DNA of 32,334 nt from an uncultured Clostridia bacterium. Its GTDB lineage: Bacteria > Bacillota > Clostridia > Christensenellales > Borkfalkiaceae. This document shows, in pieces, positions 6,481-13,831 of this stretch. The position numbers and the translations under genes were made by a program. The notes under the pieces were generated by a model, which was given only the letters and a program-made list of their open reading frames with translations, had not been told where the DNA came from and did not search any database. How positions within the stretch are numbered: position 1 is the first letter of the stretch; the number at the start of each line of letters is the position of its first letter. The stretch lies in contig CALVLV010000023.1 of assembly GCA_944341075.1 (NCBI GenBank), positions 1-32,334 of the forward strand, in the 5' to 3' direction.

Positions 6481-7908
6481 TTAATATGTCTGCTTTGAGC
6501 TGATATATTCGTCTATGGCCTTTGCCGCCGTTTTTCCCGCACCCATGGCAAGAATGACGGTTGCGGCGCCCGTAACGGCGTCGCCGCCTGCATACACGCC
6601 TTCCTTGCTCGTTTTGCCGGTGGATTCCTCCACAATTATCCCGCCGCGGCGGTTTACATCCAGCCCCGTGGTGGTATTTTTTATCAGCGGGTTGGGGCTT
6701 GTGCCTATAGACATTATCACGCAGTCTACATCTATAATATATTCGCTGCCGGGGATCTCTACGGGGCGGCGCCTGCCCTGCTCGTCGGGTTCGCCAAGCT
6801 CGCACTTTATAACTTTTATGCCCGTTACAAAGCCGTTTTTGGGGTCGCGCCTGTCGTCGGCGTTGTGGTAGCCGACAATTTCTACGGGATTGCGGAGGAT
6901 ATCAAAGACAATGCCTTCCTCTTCGGCGTGCTCAACCTCTTCTTTTCTTGCAGGCAGCTCTGCCATAGAGCGCCTGTATATTATATGCACGCTTTCGGCG
7001 CCCAGCCTCAGCGCCGTGCGCGCTGCGTCCATTGCCACATTGCCGCCGCCCACCACAGCCACGCGTTTTGCGTGCATTATAGGGGTATCCGACCCGTCTT
7101 TATACGCCTTCATCAGGTTGCTGCGCGTAAGAAATTCGTTTGCAGAGTAAACGCCCTTAAGGCTTTCGCCGGGTATGCCCATGAACCGCGGCAAACCTGC
7201 GCCCGAGCCGATGAATACTGCCTCGAAACCGTCCTCGAACAATTCGTCTATGGTGAGCGTCTTGCCTATAACGACGTTTGTCATTATTTCAACGCCATAA
7301 GCTTTAAGGTTTTCAACTTCCTTTTCCACTATGTCCTTGGGCAGTCTGAATTCGGGTATGCCGTAAACAAGCACGCCGCCGGCAAGATGAAGCGCCTCGA
7401 ATACAGTCACCCTGTATCCCTTTTTGGCAAGGTCGCCCGCACACGTAAGCCCTGAAGGGCCCGAACCGATGACTGCGACCTTGTGTCCGTTAGACACGGG
7501 AACGGACGTAAGCCCCTTGAAATTTCTATTGTGATAGTCCGCAACAAAGCGCTCCAGTCTGCCTATGCCCACAGGCTGGAACTTTATGCCCAGCGTACAC
7601 TTCTGCTCGCACTGCGTCTCCTGCGGGCATACCCTGCCGCACACTGCGGGAAGGGACGAACTCAGGGAAATTATCGAATAGGCATCTTCAAACTTTCCCT
7701 CTTTTACCTTTGTTATAAAGCCGGGTATGTCTATGTTTACGGGACAGCCGCTTACGCAGGGCTTGTTTTTGCAATTCAGGCAGCGCTGCGCTTCGGCAAC
7801 GGCAATATTCTCGCTATAGCCTAAAGCAACTTCTTCAAAGTTACGTGCGCGAACCTTTGGATCCTGCACGGGCATTGCATGTTTTTCGGGTACAATTGCC
7901 ATGATCAT
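6481..7908 (-). CDS. NADPH-dependent glutamate synthase small-subunit homologue, NfnB-type
   Basis: Paired with the upstream NfnA-like gene, this is most likely the large subunit of NAD-dependent ferredoxin:NADP oxidoreductase, a cytoplasmic flavin-based bifurcating transhydrogenase. The 475 residues start with a ferredoxin-like domain, with cysteines in CLNCKNKPCVSGCP and CGRVCPQETQCEQKC for two [4Fe-4S] clusters. An FAD-binding GSGPSGLTCAGDLAKKGY and a NADP-binding GGGNVAMDAARTALRLGA follow. The product is often annotated gltD or gltA because the folds are shared; no glutamate synthase large subunit is in the window, and the neighbour favours NfnB. The start overlaps the nfnA stop as ATGA, with AAAGGAGG four bases before it. 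A second ATG two codons in is also possible. Confidence 0.93.
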   Translation of the reverse strand: MIMAIVPEKHAMPVQDPKVRARNFEEVALGYSENIAVAEAQRCLNCKNKPCVSGCPVNIDIPGFITKVKEGKFEDAYSIISLSSSLPAVCGRVCPQETQCEQKCTLGIKFQPVGIGRLERFVADYHNRNFKGLTSVPVSNGHKVAVIGSGPSGLTCAGDLAKKGYRVTVFEALHLAGGVLVYGIPEFRLPKDIVEKEVENLKAYGVEIMTNVVIGKTLTIDELFEDGFEAVFIGSGAGLPRFMGIPGESLKGVYSANEFLTRSNLMKAYKDGSDTPIMHAKRVAVVGGGNVAMDAARTALRLGAESVHIIYRRSMAELPARKEEVEHAEEEGIVFDILRNPVEIVGYHNADDRRDPKNGFVTGIKVIKCELGEPDEQGRRRPVEIPGSEYIIDVDCVIMSIGTSPNPLIKNTTTGLDVNRRGGIIVEESTGKTSKEGVYAGGDAVTGAATVILAMGAGKTAAKAIDEYISSKQTY

Positions 7909-9005
7909 TTTACCTCCTTTTTAAAGAGGTTACACTCTTCTTCTCTTGCATGCGCTTCAAAATCGCAGTACATGCGCGAACGCTCCATCGCCTCGTCAAA
8001 ATCAACTTCATAGCCGTCAAAGTCCGGCCCGTCTACGCAGGCAAACTTTGTTTTGCCGCCTACGGTAAGGCGGCAACCGCCGCACATTCCCGTGCCGTCT
8101 ATCATTATAGGGTTCATTGAAACGGTTACGGGGACGCCGAACGGCCTTGCGGCGCCGACTACAAATTTCATCATGATAAGCGGGCCTATGGCAATTATCC
8201 TGTCGTACTGCTCGCCGCCTTCAAGCGCCTCCTTCAAAGGATCTGTAACTACGCCCTTTCTTCCGTAACTCCCGTCATCGGTCATGACGGTGAGCTTTGA
8301 CGAATATGCGGCAAACTCTTCTTCTAAAATGAGCAGGTCTTTATTTCTGAAGCCTATTACAGAGTGTACTTCGCACCCGAGTTCGTGCAACTTCTGCGCG
8401 ACGGGCAATGCTATGGCACACCCCACGCCGCCGCCTACTATGCACACCTTTTTAAGCCCGTCGGTCTCGGTAGCGCAACCGAGAGGCCCGCAAAAGTCGG
8501 CAAGGCACTCCCCCTCGCGCTTTGCGTTGAGCTTCATTGTGGTTGCGCCGACTATCTGGAATATTATTTTTACCGTGCCCGCCTTGCGGTTATAGCCTGC
8601 CACAGTTAGCGGTATCCTTTCGCCGTTTTCGTCTACGCGGAGTATGATAAACTGACCTGGTTCGGCTTTTTTTGCCACGAGCGGCGCATATATTTCCATC
8701 ATGGTCACCGTAGGGTTGAGTTCGCGCTTTTCAATTATCTTGTACATCATATAATCTCCCTGCCGCTTTTTTACAACATCCCTTACATACTTTATAAGGT
8801 ATATGGGGTATGGCGCGTCAACGTCCTTTGCATACCGCACCTCGCGCACGACGCCCTGCTGAAGGCGGCTGTGCCTGCCGAGCGGCGCAAGAACGATATC
8901 GCCCTCCTCTACGTCTTCGAACGGGCAGATATACCAGTATCTGTGCCCGACAACGTTGGGGTCGTCCGGAAATTCTATTGCGGCAAAATATATCCTGTCT
9001 TTCAT
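7905..9005 (-). CDS. NfnA-type FAD/NAD ferredoxin oxidoreductase subunit with extra N-terminal domain
   Basis: Residues 86-366 are a complete sulfide dehydrogenase/NfnA-like subunit. They include the FAD-binding ERIPLTVAGY, the NAD-binding GGGVGCAIALPVA, and a cysteine set in GTGMCGGCRLTVGGKTKFAC for a [2Fe-2S] cluster. The usual family length is about 280, so residues 1-80 are additional. That segment (YWYICPFEDVEEGDIVLAPLG then QQGVVREV) resembles the N-terminal DNA-binding domain of PriA, a beta-barrel of similar size; this is my comparison by eye. The ATG at 9005 has no ribosome binding site and lies 10 bases after a -10 box, so the message would be near leaderless. ATG 8750, the ordinary NfnA start, has AGGGAG in front. 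It overlaps the NfnB gene by four bases. Confidence 0.92.
   Translation of the reverse strand: MKDRIYFAAIEFPDDPNVVGHRYWYICPFEDVEEGDIVLAPLGRHSRLQQGVVREVRYAKDVDAPYPIYLIKYVRDVVKKRQGDYMMYKIIEKRELNPTVTMMEIYAPLVAKKAEPGQFIILRVDENGERIPLTVAGYNRKAGTVKIIFQIVGATTMKLNAKREGECLADFCGPLGCATETDGLKKVCIVGGGVGCAIALPVAQKLHELGCEVHSVIGFRNKDLLILEEEFAAYSSKLTVMTDDGSYGRKGVVTDPLKEALEGGEQYDRIIAIGPLIMMKFVVGAARPFGVPVTVSMNPIMIDGTGMCGGCRLTVGGKTKFACVDGPDFDGYEVDFDEAMERSRMYCDFEAHAREEECNLFKKEVK
8748..8761 (-). promoter_or_regulatory. Internal ribosome binding site and in-frame start inside the NfnA gene
   Basis: On the minus strand AGGGAG (8756-8761) is followed after five bases by tandem ATGATG, codons 86-87 of the long frame. 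It would give a 281-residue protein of normal NfnA length. The long-form start at 9005 has no comparable site. Confidence 0.55.
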
Positions 9006-9015
9006 TATACAATTA

Positions 9016-9044
9016 ATTATAGCACACGCGCCGCGCCATTACAA
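9016..9044 (-). promoter_or_regulatory. Promoter of the nfn operon
   Basis: The minus strand reads TTGTAA, 17 bases, TATAAT, and then only 10 bases to the ATG at 9005. If transcription begins six or seven bases after the -10 box the leader is three or four bases long. Confidence 0.7.
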
Positions 9045-9050
9045 CAAAAT

Positions 9051-9077
9051 AAGGCTTGCTTTTTTACGGCAAGCCTT
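9051..9077 (-). terminator. Intrinsic terminator of the adhE/kinase operon
   Basis: A perfect 9-bp stem AAGGCTTGC/GCAAGCCTT closes a 9-base loop and is followed on the minus strand by ATTTTGTTG. It ends the operon whose last stop is at 9125 and abuts the nfn promoter. Confidence 0.85.
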
Positions 9078-9124
9078 ATAAAATTTAAATATTATGTATA
9101 ATTATACATTGATGCGCCCTGCAA

Positions 9125-9874
9125 TTATTCATATTCCACAACATCTATCCAGCGCATAAGGAAGGCTTTTTCCTCTTCAGGCGCCTTTACAAGGCGGGAA
9201 GCGGCCACTATAGGTATCCATTTCTGCACATACTGAATGGCTGTATCTGATTTCTTGCAGAAGAGTTTTATATACTTTTCCGCTACTTCCTGCCTGCCCT
9301 GCAGATAGAACAAAAGGTAAGTGCGTGCAACGTCTGCCGCCGCATTGCCCTGAGTTGCGTGTGCCCAGTCTATTACATAGGGTGTGCCGTCGGCGGTGAT
9401 TATAACGTTGCTGGGGTTATAGTCGCCGTGGCACAGTTTGATATGCTTCTTCATGCCGATGAGCCTTGTATGCAGTTCATAGCGGGTCGTTGCGTCAAGG
9501 TCGGCTGCGCTAATCTTCCTGTTCATCTTTTCAATGAGGAAGTTTAAAAGGGGCACGCGCTTTGAATGAATGTTGAGCTGAATGTCTACGAAGAGCTCAA
9601 GGTATTCGTCCAGCTTTTCAGGGTGCTCGTTCATCAGCTGTTCAAGCGTTATACCCTCTATATAGTCCATGGTTATAGACCACTTGCCGTCGACTACCGA
9701 AACCGCCTGAATTTTTGGTATGTTGAGATCGGTCTCCTCCACGCGCGCCTGATTGAGCGCCTCGTTTAAGATATCTGCTTTGGAATATTCTTTATCGAAG
9801 AGCTTTACAAGTTTGTCGCCCTCCCTGAATATCTTTTTGCCCGATTTTTCCAAAATAACTTGTTCCTTGCTCAT
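9125..9874 (-). CDS. Aminoglycoside phosphotransferase-fold kinase
   Basis: The 249-residue protein has the core of the APH/choline-kinase fold. The catalytic loop is HGDYNPSNVI (about 150-159), and the metal-binding aspartate is in YVIDWAHA (about 168-175). The N-terminal lobe (1-90) carries the ATP-site strands KIFREGDKLVKLF and a hinge-like MDYIEGITLEQL. The phosphate acceptor is unknown; small metabolites such as choline, sugars or antibiotics are all possible in this superfamily, and nothing here shows drug resistance. A strong AGGAGG precedes the ATG. It lies 16 bases after the adhE stop and is cotranscribed with it, so a role near fermentation is possible but unproven. Confidence 0.88.
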   Translation of the reverse strand: MSKEQVILEKSGKKIFREGDKLVKLFDKEYSKADILNEALNQARVEETDLNIPKIQAVSVVDGKWSITMDYIEGITLEQLMNEHPEKLDEYLELFVDIQLNIHSKRVPLLNFLIEKMNRKISAADLDATTRYELHTRLIGMKKHIKLCHGDYNPSNVIITADGTPYVIDWAHATQGNAAADVARTYLLFYLQGRQEVAEKYIKLFCKKSDTAIQYVQKWIPIVAASRLVKAPEEEKAFLMRWIDVVEYE

Positions 9875-9889
9875 TATATTTCCTCCTTA

Positions 9890-12499
9890 TTATTTGCCGT
9901 AGTATGCGTTGAGGTACATCTGCTTGATCTCGCTCATCAGCGGGTAGCGGGGATTTGCGCCCGTGCACTGGTCGTCGAACGCCTGCTCCACCATGTCGTC
10001 CAGCCTGTCAAGGAAATCTTTTTCGTCTATGCCGTACTCTTTAATGGTCTTCTTTATGCCTATCTTTGCCTTGAGGTCGTCTATAGCCTTGATGAGGTTT
10101 TCAAGCTTATCCTTATCTGTCTTTCCGCCCAGGCCGAGCGCTTCGGCGACTTCTGCGTAGCGCCTTAAGGTCTTGGGATGGTCGTACTGACTGAATGTAC
10201 CCATCTTTGCGGGAGCTTCGGCAGCGTTGAAGCGAAGCACTTCGTCTATCATAAGCGCGTTGGCAATGCCGTGGGGCAGGTGATGGAAGGCGCCCAACTT
10301 GTGCGCCATGGAGTGGCATACGCCGAGGAAGGCGTTTGCAAAAGCCATGCCCGCCATCGTGGCGGCGTTTGCCATCTTTTCCCTCGCCTCCACGTCCGTC
10401 TGGCCGTTTTCGTATGCGCGGGGCAGGTATTTGAATATTACCTTGAGCGCCTGGATGGCAAGCCCGTCGGTATAATCGGTCGCCATTACGGATGCGTACG
10501 CTTCAAGCGCGTGCGTTACGGCATCTATACCCGATGCCGCCGTAAGGCCCTTGGGAGCGCTCATGTGCAGATCGGTATCGACTATAGCCATGTTGGGCAG
10601 CAGCTGATAGTCTGCAAGGGGATACTTCACGCCCGTCTTTTCATCGGTGATAACGGCAAACGGCGTAACTTCAGAGCCGGTGCCTGCCGAGGTTGGAATG
10701 GCGATAAAGTAAGCCTTTTCGCCCATCTTGGGGAAGGTGTATACCCTCTTACGGATGTCGATAAAGCGCATAGCCATGTCAAGGAAGTCGGCTTCGGGGT
10801 GTTCGTACAGCACCCACATTATCTTTGCTGCGTCCATTGCGGAACCGCCGCCGAGCGCGATTATGGTATCAGGTTCGAAGGCCCTCATCTGGGCAACGCC
10901 CTCAAGAGCGCACGCAAGCGTGGGGTCGGGAGCGACATCAAAGAACGTGGCGTGAGCTATGCCCATTTCGTCGAGCTTGTCGGTTATGCACTTTGTAAAG
11001 CCGCTCTTGTAGAGGAAGCTGTCGGTAACAATGAATGCCTTCTTTTTGCCCATGACCGTCTTGAGCTCGTCAAGGGCAACGGGCAGGCAGCCCTTTTTGA
11101 TATATACCTTTTCAGGCGCTCTGAACCAAAGCATATTTTCCCTCCTCTCGGCGACTGATTTTATGTTGAGAAGATGTTTTACGCCGACGTTTTCAGATAC
11201 AGAGTTGCCGCCCCAGCTGCCGCAGCCGAGCGTGAGCGAAGGCGTGAGTTTGAAGTTGTAAAGGTCGCCTATGCCGCCGTGCGACGAGGGGGTATTCAGG
11301 AGGATGCGGCAGGTCTTCATGCGTTCGCAGAACTTATCGAACCTGTCTTTAGCCGTCTTTTCGTTGAGATAGATCGAGGAGGTGTGTCCGAAGCCGCCGT
11401 CCGATATAAGCCTTTCGGCCTTGGCAAGCGCGTCGTCGAAATCTTTTGCCTTATACATTGCAAGCACGGGCGAAAGCTTTTCGTGAGCAAACTCTTCAGA
11501 GATGTCCACAGATTCAACTTCGCCGATGAGAACCTTTGTGCTTTCAGGAACTTCAACGCCTGCAAGCTGAGCTATTCTGTATGCGCTCTGGCCGACTATC
11601 CTTGCGTTGAGCGCACCGTTTATAATTATTGTTTTGCGCACCTTGTCAAGCTCCTCGCCTTTAAGGAAGTAGCAGCCGCGGTAAGCAAATTCCTTTTTTA
11701 CTTTGTCGTAAATTTTGTCGGCAACTATCACTGACTGTTCCGACGCGCAAATCATGCCGTTATCGAAGGTCTTTGAATGAATTATCGAAGATACCGCAAG
11801 CAGAATGTCGGCGCTCTCGTCGATTATCGCGGGAGTGTTGCCCGCGCCTACGCCGAGGGCGGGTTTGCCGCTGGAATATGCGGCCTTTACCATGCCGGGG
11901 CCGCCCGTTGCAAGAATCGTATCCGATTCGGTCATGAGAAGATTAGTCATTTCCAGCGAAGGACTGTCTATCCAGCCGATGATGCCTTCGGGGGCGCCGG
12001 CCTGCACTGCAGCTTCGTATACCACTTTAGCAGCTGCAATGGTGCTCTTTTTTGCCCTGGGGTGAGGGCTTATTATAACGCCGTTGCGCGTTTTAAGGCA
12101 GATGAGCGTTTTGAATATTGCCGTAGACGTAGGGTTTGTGGTGGGGATGACTGCCGATATCAGGCCGATGGGCTCGGCTATTTTTTTAAAGCCGTAAGCC
12201 TTGTCCTCTTCTATAACGCCGCAGGTTTTTACAAACTTATATTTGTTATAGATATATTCGGCGGCATAGTTGTTTTTTATGACCTTGTCTTCAACAACGC
12301 CCATTCCCGTCTCTTCGACGGCAAGTTTTGCAAGCGGTATGCGCGCCTTGTTTGCCGCTATTGCGCAAGCAAGGAAAATTTTATCTACCTGCTCCTGTGT
12401 GTAGGTAGAAAAGATCTTCTGCGCTTCCCTTACTCTTTTGATCTGCTCTTCAAGCTTTTCAACGCTGTCGCAGACCTCATAGGTAAACTTAAATTCCAT
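9890..12499 (-). CDS. adhE: Bifunctional acetaldehyde-CoA/alcohol dehydrogenase
   Basis: AdhE reduces acetyl-CoA to acetaldehyde and then to ethanol with two NADH, and is the main ethanol-forming enzyme of many fermenters. It assembles into cytoplasmic spirosomes. The 869 residues contain an N-terminal aldehyde dehydrogenase domain (about 1-440) with catalytic cysteine in FDNGMICASEQ. A linker and a C-terminal iron-dependent alcohol dehydrogenase domain follow (about 455-869), with NAD motif GGGSAMDAAK and iron ligands in HSMAHKLGAFHHLPHG. Length and order are those of the family. GAGGAG precedes the ATG. The gene leads an operon with the downstream kinase and has a long upstream region, as expected for redox-controlled expression. 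Confidence 0.97.
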   Translation of the reverse strand: MEFKFTYEVCDSVEKLEEQIKRVREAQKIFSTYTQEQVDKIFLACAIAANKARIPLAKLAVEETGMGVVEDKVIKNNYAAEYIYNKYKFVKTCGVIEEDKAYGFKKIAEPIGLISAVIPTTNPTSTAIFKTLICLKTRNGVIISPHPRAKKSTIAAAKVVYEAAVQAGAPEGIIGWIDSPSLEMTNLLMTESDTILATGGPGMVKAAYSSGKPALGVGAGNTPAIIDESADILLAVSSIIHSKTFDNGMICASEQSVIVADKIYDKVKKEFAYRGCYFLKGEELDKVRKTIIINGALNARIVGQSAYRIAQLAGVEVPESTKVLIGEVESVDISEEFAHEKLSPVLAMYKAKDFDDALAKAERLISDGGFGHTSSIYLNEKTAKDRFDKFCERMKTCRILLNTPSSHGGIGDLYNFKLTPSLTLGCGSWGGNSVSENVGVKHLLNIKSVAERRENMLWFRAPEKVYIKKGCLPVALDELKTVMGKKKAFIVTDSFLYKSGFTKCITDKLDEMGIAHATFFDVAPDPTLACALEGVAQMRAFEPDTIIALGGGSAMDAAKIMWVLYEHPEADFLDMAMRFIDIRKRVYTFPKMGEKAYFIAIPTSAGTGSEVTPFAVITDEKTGVKYPLADYQLLPNMAIVDTDLHMSAPKGLTAASGIDAVTHALEAYASVMATDYTDGLAIQALKVIFKYLPRAYENGQTDVEAREKMANAATMAGMAFANAFLGVCHSMAHKLGAFHHLPHGIANALMIDEVLRFNAAEAPAKMGTFSQYDHPKTLRRYAEVAEALGLGGKTDKDKLENLIKAIDDLKAKIGIKKTIKEYGIDEKDFLDRLDDMVEQAFDDQCTGANPRYPLMSEIKQMYLNAYYGK

Positions 12500-12565
12500 G
12501 ACGTTCTCCTCGTGAAATTTTTTAAACGACCGTAATAAACAAATCGTAATTTTTTTATCAGTAAA

Positions 12566-12594
12566 ATTTTATCAAATCAGATAACTTACGGCAA
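12566..12594 (-). promoter_or_regulatory. Candidate adhE promoter
   Basis: On the minus strand TTGCCG, 17 bases, TAAAAT gives a reasonable promoter with a leader of about 60 bases before the adhE ATG. Confidence 0.5.
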
Positions 12595-12620
12595 GCGTAC
12601 GACAGTGAAAAATAAAAAAG

Positions 12621-12638
12621 TTGTTAATTTGTTACATT
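12621..12638 (-). promoter_or_regulatory. Weak Rex-like operator upstream of adhE
   Basis: The minus strand contains one perfect half of the clostridial Rex consensus (TTAACAA) beside a poor second half (AATGTAA) with the right four-base gap. Rex commonly controls adhE, so position and gene fit. The site lies upstream of, not over, the best promoter, and only about 10 of 14 consensus bases match. Confidence 0.25.
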
Positions 12639-12745
12639 TTGCAAAAAACAGTTAAAATCAAACAGCAAAGTTACTACAATTTTATTTTACACTAAAAAAC
12701 ACATATTCGCAACAGGCAATTTAAGGAAAATGTTATATTTTTAGC

Positions 12746-12774
12746 TTGACTTTGAAACGATCATTCATTATAAT
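12746..12774 (+). promoter_or_regulatory. Strong promoter of the tRNA-Leu locus
   Basis: TTGACT, exactly 17 bases, TATAAT is close to perfect. It predicts a start near 12781, so the precursor would carry a 5' leader of about 126 bases that includes both 41-bp repeats. Confidence 0.85.
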
Positions 12775-12820
12775 ATTTAATGTTTTGCAGACATAGTATC
12801 GGCAGTTACTTCGATTCTAT

Positions 12821-12902
12821 TTATGCGGATATGGTGCGGGCAGACGCGCTTTATCATTTTTTTATGCGGATATGGTGCGGGCAGACGCGCTTTATCATTT
12901 TT
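12821..12902 (+). repeat. Two perfect 41-bp tandem repeats carrying 5' fragments of tRNA-Leu
   Basis: Units 12821-12861 and 12862-12902 are identical. Each contains GCGGATATGG then GGGCAGACGCG, matching the acceptor 5' strand, D-stem and start of the anticodon arm of the tRNA-Leu that follows. Four bases (TGCG) replace the seven-base D-arm segment CGGAATT of the real tRNA. The three GCGGATA copies start at 12825, 12866 and 12907, exactly 41 bases apart, so the true tRNA begins where a third unit would. Each unit ends in a T-rich tail. Confidence 0.92.
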
Positions 12903-12906
12903 TTAT

Positions 12907-12989
12907 GCGGATATGGCGGAATTGGCAGACGCGCAGGTTTCAGGTTCCTGTGGGCGACCGTGCAGGTTCAACTCCTGTTATCCGCACCA
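12907..12989 (+). tRNA. tRNA-Leu, anticodon CAG
   Basis: Acceptor strands GCGGATA and TATCCGC pair over 7 bp and the 3' CCA is encoded. The D-arm region GGCGGAATTGGCAGACGC is that of leucine tRNAs. The anticodon loop TTCAGGT gives CAG, on a stem with one T-T mismatch at its loop end. A long variable arm (TGGGCGACCG) marks a class II tRNA. The T-arm GCAGG/TTCAACT/CCTGT is complete. It decodes CUG. A strong promoter lies upstream and a terminator immediately downstream. Confidence 0.97.
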
Positions 12990-13028
12990 AAAATCGGTGC
13001 AAGGTTTTCTACCTTGCACCGATTTTTG
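12990..13028 (+). terminator. Intrinsic terminator of tRNA-Leu
   Basis: A 15-bp stem AAAATCGGTGCAAGG/CCTTGCACCGATTTT with a 7-base loop follows the CCA directly and ends in a T-run. Confidence 0.92.
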
Positions 13029-13034
13029 GTTTTG

Positions 13035-13249
13035 TGTGGATTATACAGGAGTTGAGGGACGAGCGAGGCATTTCATAGCACAATGGACACCCATTGTGCG
13101 TGCCGAAGCGAGATGAGCAAACGCATATGAAAGGCGTTTGCGGTGACCGAATGCGGCGGCATTTTACATTACGCCGCACGAGACGGCAAGAGCGGGAGCC
13201 AATTTAACCGTGCGCCGCGCTCAAGCGGCAACTCCTGTTATCTGCACAA
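13035..13249 (+). repeat. Fold-back element ending in a copy of the tRNA-Leu 3' end
   Basis: The right end (13229-13249) matches the last 21 bases of the upstream tRNA-Leu (12969-12989) at 19 positions. The left end (13035-13054) is an imperfect inverted copy of that tail, with CAGGAGTTG conserved. The arms therefore form a terminal inverted repeat of about 20 bp. Inside are further hairpins: CACAATGG/CCATTGTG at about 13080-13099, AAACGC/GCGTTT at about 13119-13139, and GCGGCG/CGCCGC at about 13154-13177. No open frame with a ribosome binding site is present. It resembles a small non-autonomous element anchored on a tRNA tail, or a decayed partial tRNA duplication. Confidence 0.6.
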
Positions 13250-13372
13250 TTTATACCTTATTTTTTAGATTTATCCGCTTCACTCTTTTCGTTCGTTTCG
13301 GTCAAAATTACATGATAAAGACTCAAAGCAGTCGCACAAAAAGATGCGAGCAGTAATAGTTCCCTCTTACTA
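13250..13372. other. Short non-coding gap, nothing recognised
   Basis: A/T-rich sequence between the fold-back element and the promoter of the next gene. No gene or structure could be supported. Confidence 0.3.
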
Positions 13373-13402
13373 TTGACTTCCGACAATAATCCATGGTATC
13401 AT
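13373..13402 (+). promoter_or_regulatory. Promoter of the WapI/DUF6228-like gene
   Basis: TTGACT and TATCAT are separated by 18 bases, and the ATG follows 22 bases after the -10 box. Confidence 0.65.
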
Positions 13403-13424
13403 ATGTAAAAAAAGGTGTATTGAC

Positions 13425-13787
13425 ATGGCAGTTCTTACAGCCGAAGCGTTCTCTGTTGAAATAACTTTTAAAAATGATATCGTCTGTATAGCCGTAATTG
13501 ACGACGCTTACAGCGGGCGCATTTCCCTGAACTATCAAAAGCAAGATTTTGCCTCTTTTGTAAGTGAGCTTACAGAGCTGTTTCAAAGCCTGCACAAGGG
13601 CACGGCAAGCCTTGAGGAATATTACGAGCCTGAAGAAAATTTTATTGCCTTTGAAAGCGACGGAATGGGTCACTTCAATGTGAACGGTATTCTGAACAAT
13701 TGGGAAAACTGGACGCTTAAATTCAGCAAGACAATAGACCAGTCGTACTTTAAAAACTTTATCAGGCAATTGCAATCGGAAATTTAA
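13425..13787 (+). CDS. WapI/DUF6228-like small protein
   Basis: The 120-residue protein resembles the DUF6228/WapI group, some members of which are immunity proteins against contact-dependent or Rhs-type toxins. The resemblance rests on order of features. There is a two-stranded N-terminus and a helix DFASFVSELTELFQSLHKG. The strand GHFNVNGIL comes next, and a C-terminal DQSYFKNFIRQLQSEI helix completes the family pattern. Length is normal. No toxin gene is adjacent, so an immunity role is not supported by context. It has its own promoter and terminator and is more A/T-rich than its neighbours. Sitting just past the tRNA-Leu fold-back element, it could be a transferred single gene. AAAGG lies about ten bases before the ATG. 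Confidence 0.65.
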   Translation: MAVLTAEAFSVEITFKNDIVCIAVIDDAYSGRISLNYQKQDFASFVSELTELFQSLHKGTASLEEYYEPEENFIAFESDGMGHFNVNGILNNWENWTLKFSKTIDQSYFKNFIRQLQSEI

Positions 13788-13797
13788 CAGCAAACTC

Positions 13798-13827
13798 AAG
13801 CAGGGCGGCCATCGTGCCGCCCTGCTT
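13798..13827. terminator. Bidirectional terminator between convergent genes
   Basis: A 12-bp stem, AAGCAGGGCGGC/GCCGCCCTGCTT, closes a 6-base loop and separates stops at 13787 and 13832. T-runs outside the stem are short on both strands. Confidence 0.8.
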
Positions 13828-13831
13828 GTCT

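Noticed and set aside
6481-7908. Glutamate synthase small subunit GltD
   Set aside because: There is no GltB in the window and the gene overlaps an NfnA-type subunit, so NfnB fits better, although the folds are shared.
9125-9874. Aminoglycoside resistance gene
   Set aside because: Only the kinase fold is supported. Context is a fermentation operon and nothing indicates a drug substrate.
12821-12930. Three complete tandem tRNA-Leu genes
   Set aside because: The first two copies stop after the D-arm region and lack anticodon, variable and T arms.
12780-13116. Plus-strand open frames of 68-97 residues across the tRNA-Leu locus
   Set aside because: They read through the 41-bp repeats, the tRNA itself and its terminator, and have no ribosome binding site. 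The repeated peptide is just the translated repeat.
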